Assembly (NCBI GenBank): GCA_030248065.1
Contig: JASAMV010009277.1
Location: 1 to 64,000, forward strand
Origin: Rhynchonema sp. JSB1_4
Lineage: Eukaryota > Nematoda > Chromadorea > Monhysterida > Xyalidae
DNA length: 64,000 bases
Direction: 5' to 3'
How positions within the stretch are numbered: position 1 is the stretch's first letter; the number at the start of each line of letters is the position of its first letter. This document shows positions 10,836 through 22,299 of this stretch, one piece after another. The notes below the pieces were generated by a model. The model saw nothing but the letters and a program-made list of their open reading frames with translations. It made no database searches and was not told the origin of the DNA. The translations under genes and the position numbers were made by a program.

Positions 10836-13465
10836 CTAGCCTGGTGCTGGACTGAGCTCAGATCTGCACAATTGGGGCCCACAAAGCCCAAACCCCCTGC
10901 ACAATGCTTTATGCACATGATCACTCGACAAGTTAACTAATAGATGTAGTAATGCTGAAAAAATCCGGCTCAATCGCTGAACTGAAAGTCGAATCCAGTG
11001 CCTGTGTGCGCTTTGCCAAGTCTCCATATGACATGCGGCCACGAGCGCAGCCTCACGTAATTTACATGGTTTGATAAAAAGTCGTATAGCAGGACAGACA
11101 GTAGGATTAGTTCCGCAGTTTGGTGTTGGCCAAGTGGGGTCAAAAATGAAAAAATAGTCATTCTGGAACGGCGTATTAGAAACAAGGTCTAAAAACCAGT
11201 CATCAACGCTGTGGATGGTGCAGTTCATGTGAAACGACTGAAACAACTAGCTACAACTGATGGCAATCATTAAGCTAATTAAGTTAATTACCCTACTCAC
11301 ACAACATTTAAAATCACACGTCACCTACAGTCAGACATGATGTTTGCGCTCAACGCTGCACTTATTTCAGAAACAGCTTGTCACACATCCAAAAGAAGTT
11401 CTGGCCGGAAAGTTCATCACAGGCATGGGTCACAGTGGTGATGGCGTTTCGGACCCTACACAGACGTTCAACATACTTAGATATAGATATAGGCTCGCAG
11501 CGATCAGAAACAGCTAGTGTTAAAAGCTTTGAATACTGTGCATGCTTCATCACAGATGTTTCAAAAGCACATCATCTGGTCCTGCGTACCCATACACCCC
11601 GCTCCAACCATCCGACAACACAAAAGCGGACGAATCTTATCGACGTGAGTGAGACAAGAGTGTATTTTATATGAAAAATTCAGCAGATCGAGCCTTTGGG
11701 CTCCACCAGACAGGGTTGGGCAAATAAAAACGACGGCGTTTTTTCTTAAAAAAACGACGTTTTTTTCAAAAAAAGGGCCTGGGTCGTTTTTCGTTTTTTT
11801 TAAATCCTGAATTTCCTTGATTTTCCCTGATTTTTCAGGGAAAGTACCCTGATTATCAAGGTAAATCAAGGAAAAAAGGAAAACCATTTTTTTTCAAAAA
11901 ATTTTCGACCAATTTTTACTTTGTCGAGATACGTCGATATACGGAGTTTGACTTTCAGTGATGACCCCGGCCAAAGTTGGTCCAATGATGCGGGTCTGAT
12001 ATAAGGGATCTTAACAACTCGCTAGAAAAGGGTTGAAACCCGTTTATTTTGCCTCAGAACACATAGAATTACTTCATTTAACCACGTTTTCTTCCCAACA
12101 TGAGCGTTTTCCAATTTTTTTGGGGGCATATTTTGGTCATCTGGGCGTTTAAAAAACGTTTATTTTAAAAACGATTTTTTGAATTTTTTGTTTCGACTGA
12201 CTGTATAAATTGTTCACGTCAGCTACAAGTGGCAAGATCGAAACATTTTCGATTATCATGGTTTGTGTTTCGGGTTTCGTTTTCTTTTAAAAACTCGAAA
12301 CCCAAAACATGGACATAGAAAAAATTTATGTTTCGGGTCTATCTGGTGGAGCCCTAATCTACAAACTGGAATGCGTGAGGCTTCGATTTTGATGAAACTT
12401 CAGGCGCACGACTAAACAAGACCTCAATCTTTAGTATGCGAACCTGTCTCCCGCAGTAGCGTCATGACACGTATGACCGGTCCTGCGCAAAAGGCGTGCC
12501 CTCGAAATCGCCTTACCGTCTGACCAACAACATTGGTATTTTTTGCTTCAGTGCGGCCCTCAAGGTACCCCACATGGCCTTAATCCTAAAGACGTTGAGA
12601 TATGTATCGCAGCAGCAATTTTTAACTGACCAATTCAGGAAATTGGCTTCAGGAGTGCGTCTCAGAAATCTGTTTTATTTGACACACACGCATTTAAAAA
12701 TGATATGACCGTCCGTGTCTTCCAGATGAGATAAACGAAATGAGTCATTGTCTGACTCGAAATACAACGCAAGGGTTCAAAAGCCGACTCAAATTGTCCA
12801 ATTTGTAACGTTTGATGGAGATCACAGCAAACGGCAATATTGGAAGCGTTAAGATAGTCTGCTGATGCCCGTTCAGAAAGAAGTGCTCAAAAGAGAGATA
12901 CCTACTGGAGACCTCATCGGTGGTAACACAAACCAACGCTGCACACATATACCTAGACGGTCTGCGATGAATGATTTGGATGCCTTCCAACGCCGCCGCG
13001 AGTGGCGAGCGTTTAGCATATTAAAGGTGTGATACGGGGAATTTCAAAAGCGTTTGCCGGAATTGAATTTCTCATCATAATATGGGGCTATCAGTGCCAC
13101 TTTTTTTTTGCCATAGGTTTTGGCCTCGTTCAAATTCGCTATTCCTCCACACAATCAAAAACGTAAATTTTTTAAAGTCGATTTTTTCTCACATTGTTTG
13201 AAGCGCTTCGTCAGATAAAAACTGGATATCCATTCCTTTTGCCTATTCGTATATTGCGGTGGGTCTCTGCTTTAAACAGATACCAAATTTGACTTATTGG
13301 ATTAGCACAAGCAAATATCACGGGCAAAAATGTACCAAACAAATCCCTTGATTTTTTGATAGCCTTCACTATACCTGTATTTTTCTTAAACAGTGCGGCA
13401 TTTTTATAATGCACAACGCGCTTGCCAGCTGCGGCTTTGTGAAAAGCGTCCACATAATTCGTCAC
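10836..13465 (-). other. Exon-like minus-strand stretches, unidentified
   Basis: A frame opening at ~11235 directly after GTTGTTTCAG reads HMNCTIHSVDDWFLDLV and later FIFDPTWPTPNC, with a possible donor (CCAT|GTAAAT) near 11070. Upstream at 11.36-11.55 kb a frame contains SISKYVERLCRV and HACDELSGQNFFWMC. Two further fragments lie at 12.75-12.99 and 13.2-13.47 kb, the latter with a good donor ACAG|GTATAG. Cysteine-rich content suggests an extracellular protein, but phases do not connect cleanly and I cannot name a family. It may be a decayed gene or several. Confidence 0.25.
11711..12190. mobile_element. hAT-like element, family hAT-1, right end lost
   Basis: It begins CAGGGTTGGGCAAA and contains the family core (TTCAGGGAAAGTACCCTGAT, GACCCCGGCCAAAGTTGG, TTTATTTTGCCTCAGAACAC). 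The right terminus is replaced by other AT-rich DNA. The whole lies between inverted copies of GGGCTCCACCAGA (11698-11710 and 12339-12351), so a second element may enclose it. Confidence 0.65.
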
Positions 13466-13774
13466 GGACTATGTACAGTATATGAATGCCCCTGTGGTTT
13501 GATATCAACCTGTAACTGGTCCCGTGTTGGAACACATATTGAGCAAAAACTCATGAACTTTGTTGAGGTCCGGTAACAGGTGTTCATCTGGAAATTGCGC
13601 CTCTGATGTTTCGCTCGTGTCACAAACAGAATAGTGGACCGAGCAGTAGGACATGCTCAAAAGTATAAAATTAGAGTACCAATCTCAAATCCTCCAAATT
13701 CTCGTGCTCCCCCCAACAGTTGAAGACATTGACAGGTCACAGACTGGCAAAATTATACACAGAAACGATGCATA

Positions 13775-14112
13775 CGTATAGTCCATCCATCAGCTCATGT
13801 CACTTTGTGATGCTGCTGGCCGACTTGTTCCCTTCCTCCACGTTCTAATGAAAGAGAAATTGAGTTTCCGAAAAAAAATGTTTTTGCTCCTAAATCGTGT
13901 AATTTTATAAAATCGACGTGTTTTGTCCGTTTTATTTTAATTTAAATTGATATTTGATCGAATTCACTCTTTTTTAACACATTCTATCATCGTTTTCAGT
14001 TTTTTTTTGCAAAATCGGTCACATTCAGTTTCTCTTTCGTTTGAACGAGGAGGAATGGAACAAGCCAGCCAGTAGCAACACAAAGTGACATGAGCCGATG
14101 GATGGACTATAC
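13775..14112. mobile_element. Palindromic MITE, TATAGTCC-ended (family C-like)
   Basis: The ends are GTATAGTCCATCCATC and its inverse GATGGATGGACTATAC, with arms continuing CAGCTCATGTCACTTTGTG. The TATAGTCC terminus is shared with the elements at 19.5 and 37.7 kb, but the arms differ. Confidence 0.65.
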
Positions 14113-14455
14113 ATAATGACTGAGCTGGATGAAAGACGAAAATCCAGATCATGTTAGGTCGGAAGATTCGCACCATCACCAGTTTAGCAATATATTGGTC
14201 TGCCAGACGATCAGTGCCACTGTGTGTACGATTGGACGCATCATGGGTTTTCATTAGTTTCGGAAACAATACTGACAAATAAACAAGTATGTAAATTTTA
14301 CTTACGTAGATTTGATGACTTGATTCTAAAAAGAAAATTTACATTTGCATATTAAACTAAAAAAACTATAAATTTGTTGAACAACAATGTCATGCGGAAG
14401 TAACTTGCGGCACAAAATCGCTCAGTTTTCAGGTGCCTACTTTACCAACAACTAT

Positions 14456-17400
14456 TTAATGAGCAAAATACTTCTTCACATCGGCCGGATTCAGGTAGCT
14501 CTTCTCACAGTCGTGTCCACTCAGTCCGCTGCTTGCTTTGTTGTCGCCTTTGTCGATGATGAGCAAATCACGGTACACATGAATGCCTGCAAACATGTTG
14601 GATGAAATGAAACTTGGCCGGTCCGGATCCGATCATTGGCTGGTTATACGTGACGCTTTCATGTTCATACCATATTCTCTACATGGCTTTCAGAAACCTA
14701 TTATTGCTGTAAACACGCCATTTTCGCCAAGAACACCATTTGTTGGACGATATACGGTATTTTGTTTTGCAAAAACACCGAAAAAATGTTATTAAATAAA
14801 TTGCTGTCAGTACGTGTTAAAAAACGATGAGTTTCATGTGTCATGTTTTTCAGTATGAATGGCTGTCCTATTGACGAACTTCACCCAATTGGGCGTGTTT
14901 AACGCCTGACAAAAAAATAGTCACTCAAACATTCACACGTCATGTGCCCAAGCGACTCCGGAACACCACTGGATGGACCACCAAAAAAACACGCAACGAG
15001 CAGATCTTATTTACACGCTTGAAACATCAGCAAGCAATCTGGACCCTTACCGGTGATCAATTCAGCGAACGGATGCTTCTTGAACCATTTGTTGTTGACG
15101 CGCGGGATGAACGGATGTTGCGTTTGGTCGATCATCGACTTGAAATAGTGCAGCACCGTTCGATTGTCCGACGGATCACAGCTGCCTTCGTGATCGCGAC
15201 GCCAGTTCGTTTGGATGTCCTCGATTATGTACGTACCACCCAGACGCAGACATGGGAACAACATCTGCGCGCCAAAGCTGGTTTTCGAATACATTTTTAC
15301 TGCTCGCAGTAATTTATTGTCATGTCAGTGCGTCAGCTTTTGTCAATCAGTCGGACGCTCGCTGGCAGTGCATTATTAACTATTGTCGGCTTATAGTACG
15401 GTCGTCAAATCAAGTCGTCATATTAGTTTGTCGTCAAAGCACATGTACTATTTCTCGTGCTCATTTGGGGCTGACGCACTTACTGCTTTGATTTGACGAA
15501 AAGATTTGACAGCTTGATTTGACGGCAGTGCCATTACATCATTTGTCGCAACTTTGCGTCACCTGTTGCCACTTTTAGGCTCGATTTTCCTATCTATAAT
15601 AAAAAAGTTCGATGCTGTTTTCCTTCCTACGTCACTCGGTTGCCATGTAGGTAAACTGTATACTCCTCTTGTTGTGTATGGCTAATAACTTCATGGCGAA
15701 CGTTTGGTATTTTAAACAAGTAACTGACCTTGAAAGTGGTCAGTGTTATGCGACTATTGTGTGACGCGTCGTCAATGATCAAATCGATGTCATTGTGCTT
15801 GGCGCAGATATCGCTCAGGGTTTTGTTGTCCGTTTGGGACACCTGTCAAATAAATGAACGTTTTTCTAATAACATTTTTAGCCAAAATCCTGAGAAGTTC
15901 TCCCAACCGTGTCGTGCAGCGCTTACACAAAAACAGGGCGGAGCTAAATCTAGATCTAGGCTGCGATTAGATAAACGCGGAATGGAAAATTTCTGCATTC
16001 CGCATTCCGCGTTTATCTGCTCACCTCTGCGGAATTTTGAATTTCCGCAAGTAAATTTATGCTTTTGGTCAAACATTTGAGTTGCTGTTTGCGTTAACAC
16101 GCAACATTTGAGGTCAGCACGCTGGAAGTTGTCATCGTCACCCAAGCATTCCGCAAAGGTGAGCAGATAAACGCGGAATGCGCAATGCAGAAATTTACCA
16201 TTCCGCATTTATCTGCTCACCAATTCCCGCATTCCGCATTTATCTAACCGCAGCCTTAATAATACTAGTCAGAGTCTGCATTACACGGCATGTAAATGCC
16301 CCAAACGAAGTATTTCTGAATTTCAATGTCAAATCAAGGTGGCAATAGCGGGTCAAATGTACAGTATATACGCCTGCCAAATACCGTCAGCAAGAACACG
16401 CGGTCCTTAAGTGTCGGCGCTTTGTATCCCTGTCCTTTCCAGGGGTCCAAATCGATTGAGATTAGCTGAGCTTGAGGGAACCAAGCCGGCCAGAACCAAA
16501 CCGATCCGCCTGCGCCGCGACCGAACTCAACGATCGTGAATTTGCCGTTGCGTTTGTATTTATGACAGATCTGAAACATTAGTGCCATAATGCACATACG
16601 CGCACCTACACAGTTATTGAATAGCAATAAGAATCGACGATATAGGAACAGTGTTCCGATTTTGTGGTTATTCTCCATTATGTTGTAGTTGAAAGTGTGA
16701 GTATCGTGACCAAGAAATTATCAACCTGTCCAGTTAATATTCCACGGCAACCGAAATTTCTAGGTCACGTTAATGATGTCAGACTTTTCAACAACGCGAA
16801 TTCTTGAGAAACATTCAGGCTAATGTAGGACACTATTTTTGTACTCGTGAAATGTAAAACTGTCATTTCGAAACCAACGAGACCTAAAGCCATTTGACTC
16901 CCAAAAACCCACCCCTTCCATTGGTGCAAAAAATTGCGTGTTTTTCACTGCATAATCATCAGTGCGATGTTTCTTCGCATTGCTCACATAATCGCACTCT
17001 TTCGTGTCGGTCACAATTGGTTTTGGTGGCTGTAAAGAGCTGTAAGACTTACAGATAAAGTGTTGAAACGAACGTCAGTGTTTGTCGCGTAATGATCTTG
17101 CAGGCTCTGTTTAAAGCCACGAATGGCTTACTGGCTTATGGGGACGGCTTTAAAGTGGAAAGCTCCGGCAATCTGCATGCATTAATCTTTGCCGTTAATA
17201 TGCATGTAATCGATTGTCATCGTCTAAATATGCATATGATTTCAACGTTTTCTTAAAGTATGTCTCTACGAATAATGTATGGCGGCGCTTGTTTTCCCGC
17301 ACTTTGAGTCAGAAATGGAGACCACGAATCAAAACCCTACACGTATATAGATTTACGAATCATGTCTTAATTGGTTGTTGGTTTGTGAGGCGTTGCACGG

Positions 17401-18708
17401 AGGCCACACATTTGACAGGAAAGGAGAAAGAACATAAAAAAAATGTTTGCAAAACACAGTCTCAGCACCATGCGCAGTGCAGATTGGCGAAACAAATCTC
17501 TAACCGTGGATGACAAGGCAGTTGTGGTGGTGACGGGCTTGATTGATGCGATCGCCTGCAAAACACGTTGGGCGGTAGGACACTTTGCTCGCATCCAAGC
17601 TCAGGATTCATCTGGACACTTTGACTTCGAATTTAAAAAAAAATTTACATGGTGAAACCCCAGTCAGGTGTGGCCACGCGGCGTGCGTGCGCCATGCAAC
17701 CAGTGCCGAAAGTGGCTGGCTGCACGGTGTGAAAATCGTGCGTGCTGAGCAGAAATAGTTTATGCGCGCAAGTGAACCCACGAAATCTGTTCAAAATGCC
17801 GCCACCCGAATCAACCCCAACACCCTCCGTCACCCAGAGAACATCAGCAAAGAAGACACCAGATAACAAAAAATCCTCTATTGGCTCAACCGTTTCGGCT
17901 TTATACCTACCGGTGGCAGTGATTTGATTGGCACGCTGCCAATTTTGTTCGCATTGAGTCGGGCCAGTCGCAACTCGCGTGACATTTCGTTGAGACGATT
18001 ATGCAGTTGTCGTTGCGACGATGTGATAGTTGTCTACAAAACACATGTTAAGCAAACGCTAAAAGGTTCATTTTGTTATTGTGCGACGGTTCAGTTCCGG
18101 GGCGCAGGTTCAGGCCCGGCCATTCAGGCCCGGCCGATTCAGGCCCGGCTGAAGCCTAAGCCTAGAAATGGGTCAAATATGCTGGGCCTGAATCGGCGGG
18201 CCTGAAAAAAGGTCGTGCCTGATCTTCCGGGACTGAAAAGTCGCGGAATATCACTTTGTTGCATGCACTCGCATACACTGCTCACTCGTAAAAAAAGTGT
18301 AAGTCAGGTACACCACATATGGTGTAACGTATCAAATGTACACAAAAGTGTGGGAAATCCCACACTTTTTTGTGTAATGAAAAGACCACACCCGATGAGC
18401 GTTGGTCTTGCCAAAAGCTACACCGCACTGGTTAATCGTAACCACTTGACTTTTTTCCCTTTAGATTTAGTGCACTTACTGTCATGTTACGAATAAATGA
18501 TATGCAGCTTAGCGCTGTGTGCCGTAAATGTATGGCATATGCATTCGTGAAAATCATGTGGATGGTTTCAATTATACAACCAATAAATAAAATACTAAGA
18601 CTAAAAAGTTGAAATACAGGTGCCAGTTGTAACCTGTTGCCAAACGGCCGCCATAACAAGAATGACCACCACGACGGACACTTTTGCCAGAAATTGCGCG
18701 TCGGCCAT
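14456..18708 (-). CDS. Membrane-anchored SAM-dependent sugar-O-methyltransferase-like protein
   Basis: Eight exons join in frame to 336 aa: 18634-18708, 17911-18033, 17505-17555, 16913-17029, 16385-16570, 15729-15842, 15051-15264 and 14456-14586, all with GT-AG borders (phases 0,0,0,0,0,0,1). Residues 9-23 are a hydrophobic segment near the N-terminus (type II anchor). Residues 26-66 are charged and helical, 67-90 are Thr/Pro-rich, which together look like a stalk. The catalytic part has the SAM loop VEFGRGAGGS (136-145), the acidic ISIDLD (159-164), LIIDDASH (205-212), LGGTYIIEDIQTNW (230-243) and a final IHVYRDLLIIDK strand. Known of the family: macrocin/mycinamicin-type O-methyltransferases methylate sugar hydroxyls, using a DxxH and an ED pair for metal and catalysis; D209/H212 and E237/D238 fit. 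Inferred: methylation of glycans in the Golgi lumen. The signal-anchor and stalk exons are less certain than the last four. Confidence 0.82.
15959..16255. mobile_element. Harbinger-like MITE in a methyltransferase intron
   Basis: The ends GGCTGCGATTAGATAAACGC and ..TTTATCTAACCGCAGCC are inverted. The right flank is TTA and the left CTA. The interior is several inverted runs of GCGGAATG-type oligomers plus AAGTAAATTTATGCTTTTGG. It lies wholly within the intron 15843-16384. Related copies are at 25.24 and 37.31 kb. Confidence 0.7.
17367..17460 (-). other. Hydrophobic minus-strand frame inside the methyltransferase gene
   Basis: A short frame starting MVLRLCFANIFFMFFLLSC looks like a signal peptide and could be an alternative first exon for the downstream catalytic exons. 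It has only a weak possible donor (CTCC|GTGCAA) in the wrong phase for the next acceptor. I prefer the first exon at 18634-18708. Confidence 0.15.
18090..18376. repeat. GC-rich imperfect palindrome and adjacent perfect hairpin
   Basis: 18090-18245 is built from CAGGCCCGGC oligomers with inverted ends (GCGAC.GTTCAGTTCCGG against CCGGGACTGAAAAGTCGC) and includes AAGCCTAAGCCTAG, two telomere-type repeats. A related inverted copy is at 30.53-30.66 kb. At 18342-18376 a perfect hairpin has stem AAAAGTGTGGGA. Both lie in the first intron of the methyltransferase gene or its 5' flank. Confidence 0.5.
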
Positions 18709-19497
18709 TTTACACTGGTCAAGACGTTATGCAGTTTTGGAGTCGTTTTCAGCAGCTGATGCGTTCCAAGAAGCGCTTAGGAGCGTGTGTTGGAGAATAC
18801 GCTCCGGCCAATGTCACAGGGTCAAAAACTGACCAATTATTTACGAAATACCGGAGATTCCGTCTAGAGCCTCATGGGGCTCCATTCGGCAAAAGTGCGG
18901 AAATCAAACTTTTTGTCAAGAAAGTTTTTGTGGCACTGCACTGGCACTGGAACGTCCTCAAAATAAGAATCAATCATAAAGTTTTTAATCCATGTTATTT
19001 TGTGTCGGGACGTTGTACAAATGCATCAGTAATGCACACATGCATACAAAGCAACCGGAAAACACAAGTACAGGCTGCTACGGTGCACAAAACAGCCAAC
19101 TGATTCAGAAAAACCGGTCATTTTTTTGGTGGAAAGTTCGACACTTGAACACAGGCATATAAATTCCAAATAGACCCCCATGAGGCCCCCTGTTTGGAAA
19201 ATATATCGAATTGAGCCCCACACTGGCACGATTTGGGTGGGGGGACGTGGTCGGAAAACTCTGGTACAATCACAATGATTGACCAAGTCAGCAAACATCA
19301 GATTATCACACTGACTACATTAACCTGGCGCTCTCGCTCTCAATTGCTTCAGTGGATACACAGGTTATTTCCAAAATTGTATGATATCGCTCGCGTGTGC
19401 AGCTTCGTATTGCACATTATTGATTTCCGCCGTATACCAAAAGGGCTGCGTGTTCCACGTGCGTGGCGAAAGCTTTGCGCATATGCAGCCTCCACGC
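18709..19497. other. Upstream flank of the methyltransferase gene
   Basis: This would carry the promoter of the minus-strand gene starting at 18708. No clear TATA element, gene or repeat terminus is seen. Frames on both strands overlap and look fortuitous. Confidence 0.3.
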
Positions 19498-20048
19498 GTA
19501 TAGTCCAGCCACGAACTCATGAGACGATTGATTTTGAAGTTGACTTGTACGGATCCAATAATGTTCCGGTTCCACGTATTTCGGAAATGAAAGAAAGAGA
19601 AACGCATGTATTTTTTTTTAAAAATACGCTCTCCACCTCGGTGCGTAGATTCCCTTTTGACTCCCAAAACATTTGTGCGTCGAACAACGTTGCTGTTCGA
19701 GTAAGCACGCAACAAATTGAGGTCAGCCAGCTGGAACTTGTCATCATCTCTCTCGGCCCAATCTCTTTATTTTGTTTGCGGAAACATGTGCAACCGGCGA
19801 ATTTTTTGAATCATGCCAAGCAAGCGTTAGGGCGGCCTTAGGTTAAATCCGGAAACCGGAATCCGGAAATATTTCCGGAAAAAGCATTATTTTTGCATGT
19901 AAATCTTTGCGTTTTCGGGAAATATTTCCGGAGTCCGGACATGTTTTGTATTATTGCATGCAAATTGTTTCCGGGTTCCGGATTCCGGATTTAACCTACG
20001 TTCGCCCTTAAACAGATTCGTCTCATGAGCTCGTGGTTGGACTATACG
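19498..20048. mobile_element. Family C MITE with a nested palindrome
   Basis: The ends are TATAGTCCAGCCACGAACTC and the inverse ..GAGCTCGTGGTTGGACTATA, flanked by ACG/CGG. It is homologous to the simpler copy at 37.68-38.04 kb. Relative to that copy, an extra palindrome (19833-20006) made of TCCGGAAA/TTTCCGGA oligomers is inserted near the right end. The 202-aa frame crossing the element also occurs in pieces in the other copy and is not a gene. Confidence 0.75.
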
Positions 20049-20688
20049 GCGTGCATCAGTTGTCATTGCACAAAACAGCTTCGTTTGGCTTACGGTTGAC
20101 AAGTTGACATTAATTTGACAACGTGTGTGTTCTCCCACAAACTGTCGACTGCGCTAAACATTGACAGCTACACATGTGTATACATACTTGCCCGCATGGC
20201 GTGTCTGTGCTTAGGGTGATCAATCTGACGATTAGGACAAAAACATTACTTTCAATTTTTTTTCTAAATTTTGGGCGTTTCAATTAGAATAAATCATCAA
20301 ACGGGATCACTGAGAATATCACAGTATCACCGAACGACTAACAAATCTGCGCCAGGCAAAATAAAGCAAATTATTATCACTGAATTTCACCAGGCGCCAG
20401 ATCGAGTCGACCCCAGTAGATCTTGGTCCATTGGGCGATCTATTATTTTCGATTTGTGAGCTCCCGTCACTCCACTCCAAGTTGCCTCGAAGCTTCAAAG
20501 TTCTGGGCGACCAAGGTTGCTCGAGAGGCCAACACGGCTGTGTTCAGCTGGACTGTTTACATCTTGCCATGGGGCTGTTGTAGTCTTTTGGTCCGGCTGT
20601 AGAAAGGGCGAACATCCACTGCCATTCAAGAATTGTTCGCAGTCAATTTATTCTTTTGTTGTCGTGGAATCTTTGTGGGTTAGTGATG

Positions 20689-20898
20689 CATGTTGGGAAA
20701 AGCTAGTCCCGTTGCCTTGACAGAGAGAAAACGCGAATTTTCGATTTCGCGATAGAAGGCACGGGTTGGCTCAAGGTTTGGCCTAAGCCTAAGCCTAAGC
20801 CTAATAGTAAGCCTAAGCCTAAGCCTAAGCCTAAGCCCAAGCCTAAGCCTGAGAAAAAGGGAAGTCAATTTTGAAACGGGACTAGCTTTTCCCAAAAT
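20689..20898. mobile_element. Small MITE enclosing telomere-type repeats
   Basis: The inverted ends TTGGGAAAAGCTAGTCCCGT (~20691) and ACGGGACTAGCTTTTCCCAA (~20875-20895) enclose a loop containing the TTAGGC tract. No coding capacity. Confidence 0.65.
20781..20850 (-). repeat. Interstitial (TTAGGC)n telomere-type tract
   Basis: There are about ten near-perfect GCCTAA units on the plus strand, i.e. TTAGGC on the minus strand, with one TAGTAA interruption and one AAGCCC variant. TTAGGC is the telomere repeat of most nematodes examined and not of arthropods (TTAGG) or vertebrates (TTAGGG). Confidence 0.85.
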
Positions 20899-21712
20899 GC
20901 GTTAGTGATGTTCTGGGTAGGATCAGCAGACGAGTTCGGTTGGGATTACTGTAACTAGTAGTTGGGATGGGAAGTAACGTGATGAATGTTTGGATTTGAG
21001 TTTAATCAAGAAGGTAAATTTCGTCGTCGGTAAAAAGCCCACTTTCAACTTTTCGACTCAGTTGTCAACGGTGTGCCCCCAGTATTCAAATCAAACTCAC
21101 AGATACTCACCGCAACATAGTGTTTGAGAAGGGCGGCAAATCAGTTCTTTTATGCCAATATGTAACCACGAATGATGAGGGTGCGCGCATGTTCGATTCA
21201 TGAAGTTTTCTGTTTTTGGTGGAAAAGCAGCCGTGGACGTCAGCAAACAAATGCAAAACTCAAATCAACTCACAGGCCGCAAACTAGATGTCGTGACGTG
21301 TCTGCCCTTTGGATAACCACAACAAAAGACAAATACATGTCATAAATAGATCAAGTACTTACTGTTTGACATAAATGTCACCAATATACTGTAGATCAAG
21401 CTTGAAACAAAGTGCAGCCCCGTCGCTAGTAAACATTAATCAAACACACGATAAACAAACGAAACGCGGATTATGGTAAGCATTTGCTTGTTGTTCTTTG
21501 CACTGCCAACCTTTAGCTCCAGATTGTTATTGGCCGCGCACCTTTGACATGTTCGTTTATATTTTCGGAATATGTTTGGAATTAAAATACACACTTTGTT
21601 TCGTGCAACCTGGGAACGATTTTCACTTGCAAGTTTAAGCGGCTCAGTGAGGATTGAAAAACTCTATTATCTAACCATATCAAGCACTTCCGCCCGTTGG
21701 AAGACATAATAA

Positions 21713-21835
21713 TGTCGGTACCGTGCGATCCGGCTTCACCAAGAGTAACTGTGCCCTCTCGGTTACGTTTGACTGAGTAGACTTAACTGATGCCTTATAC
21801 AGTGGTACTGCACGCCTGTTGTGCTGGCACATGAG
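21713..21835. repeat. ~125-bp dispersed repeat, copy 1
   Basis: It shares GTGCGATCCGG, GAGTAACTGTGCCCTCTCGG, TTACGTTTGACTGA and ..GTGGTACTG.ACGCC..TTGT with copies at 23108-23235, 23245-23365 and, more diverged, 24000-24150. The copies stand in the same orientation, and insertions separate the first from the rest. No frame is conserved. The flank 20901-21712 shows nothing recognisable. Confidence 0.6.
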
Positions 21836-21997
21836 GCACAACGTATGGTATTATGTAAAGGCAAACTACGCCAACACGAGCCCGATTTCGAAGGTGGTGT
21901 GTATTCAAAACGAATAGAAAGAGAAAATCATCATGCTCCATTTTGTATTCTTCAACGTGTAACACTTGTGAACTCTGAACCGCCACACCAAACGTAT

Positions 21998-22079
21998 GCT
22001 CCCGGAAGGACTCGAACCTCCGACCTCCCAGCCACCAGGCCTGGATAGCCAGTTGCTCTACCAACTGAGCTACGGGAAC
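21998..22079 (-). tRNA. tRNA-like sequence with intact A and B boxes
   Basis: On the minus strand the seven acceptor pairs form (GTTCCCG with CGGGAGC). The D arm is TAGCTCAGTTGGTAGAGC and the T arm contains GGTTCGAGTCC, so both pol III promoter boxes are canonical. The 82-nt length implies a long variable arm or a short intron. No standard five-pair anticodon stem forms, so no isotype is assigned. It could be a divergent tRNA, a pseudogene or a tRNA-derived SINE head. About 230 bp around it are repeated in the foldback at 50.7-56.2 kb. Confidence 0.5.
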
Positions 22080-22299
22080 GCGGTCTGGCTGCGGCTCAAA
22101 GTTGCACTTATACCCATGCAACCGTGCAGACACACACTGCTTTGCACGCCACACGCTACACGTTGCGCTGGCTAGCAGACTTCCAGTCCACACACTTCCC
22201 AAATGAGCAGCCACGCATGAATGTTTCACTATTCTGCCAGTTGCGAAATCGGGCTCGTGTTGGCGTAGGTTGCCTTTACTTGCTGCACGTACAGCTATG

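Noticed and set aside
19233..19841. 202-codon frame
   Set aside because: Most of it lies in the family C element, and the other copy at 37.7 kb does not keep the same frame intact.
20781..20850. Chromosome end
   Set aside because: Only ~70 bp of TTAGGC, flanked on both sides by ordinary sequence and by inverted MITE ends.
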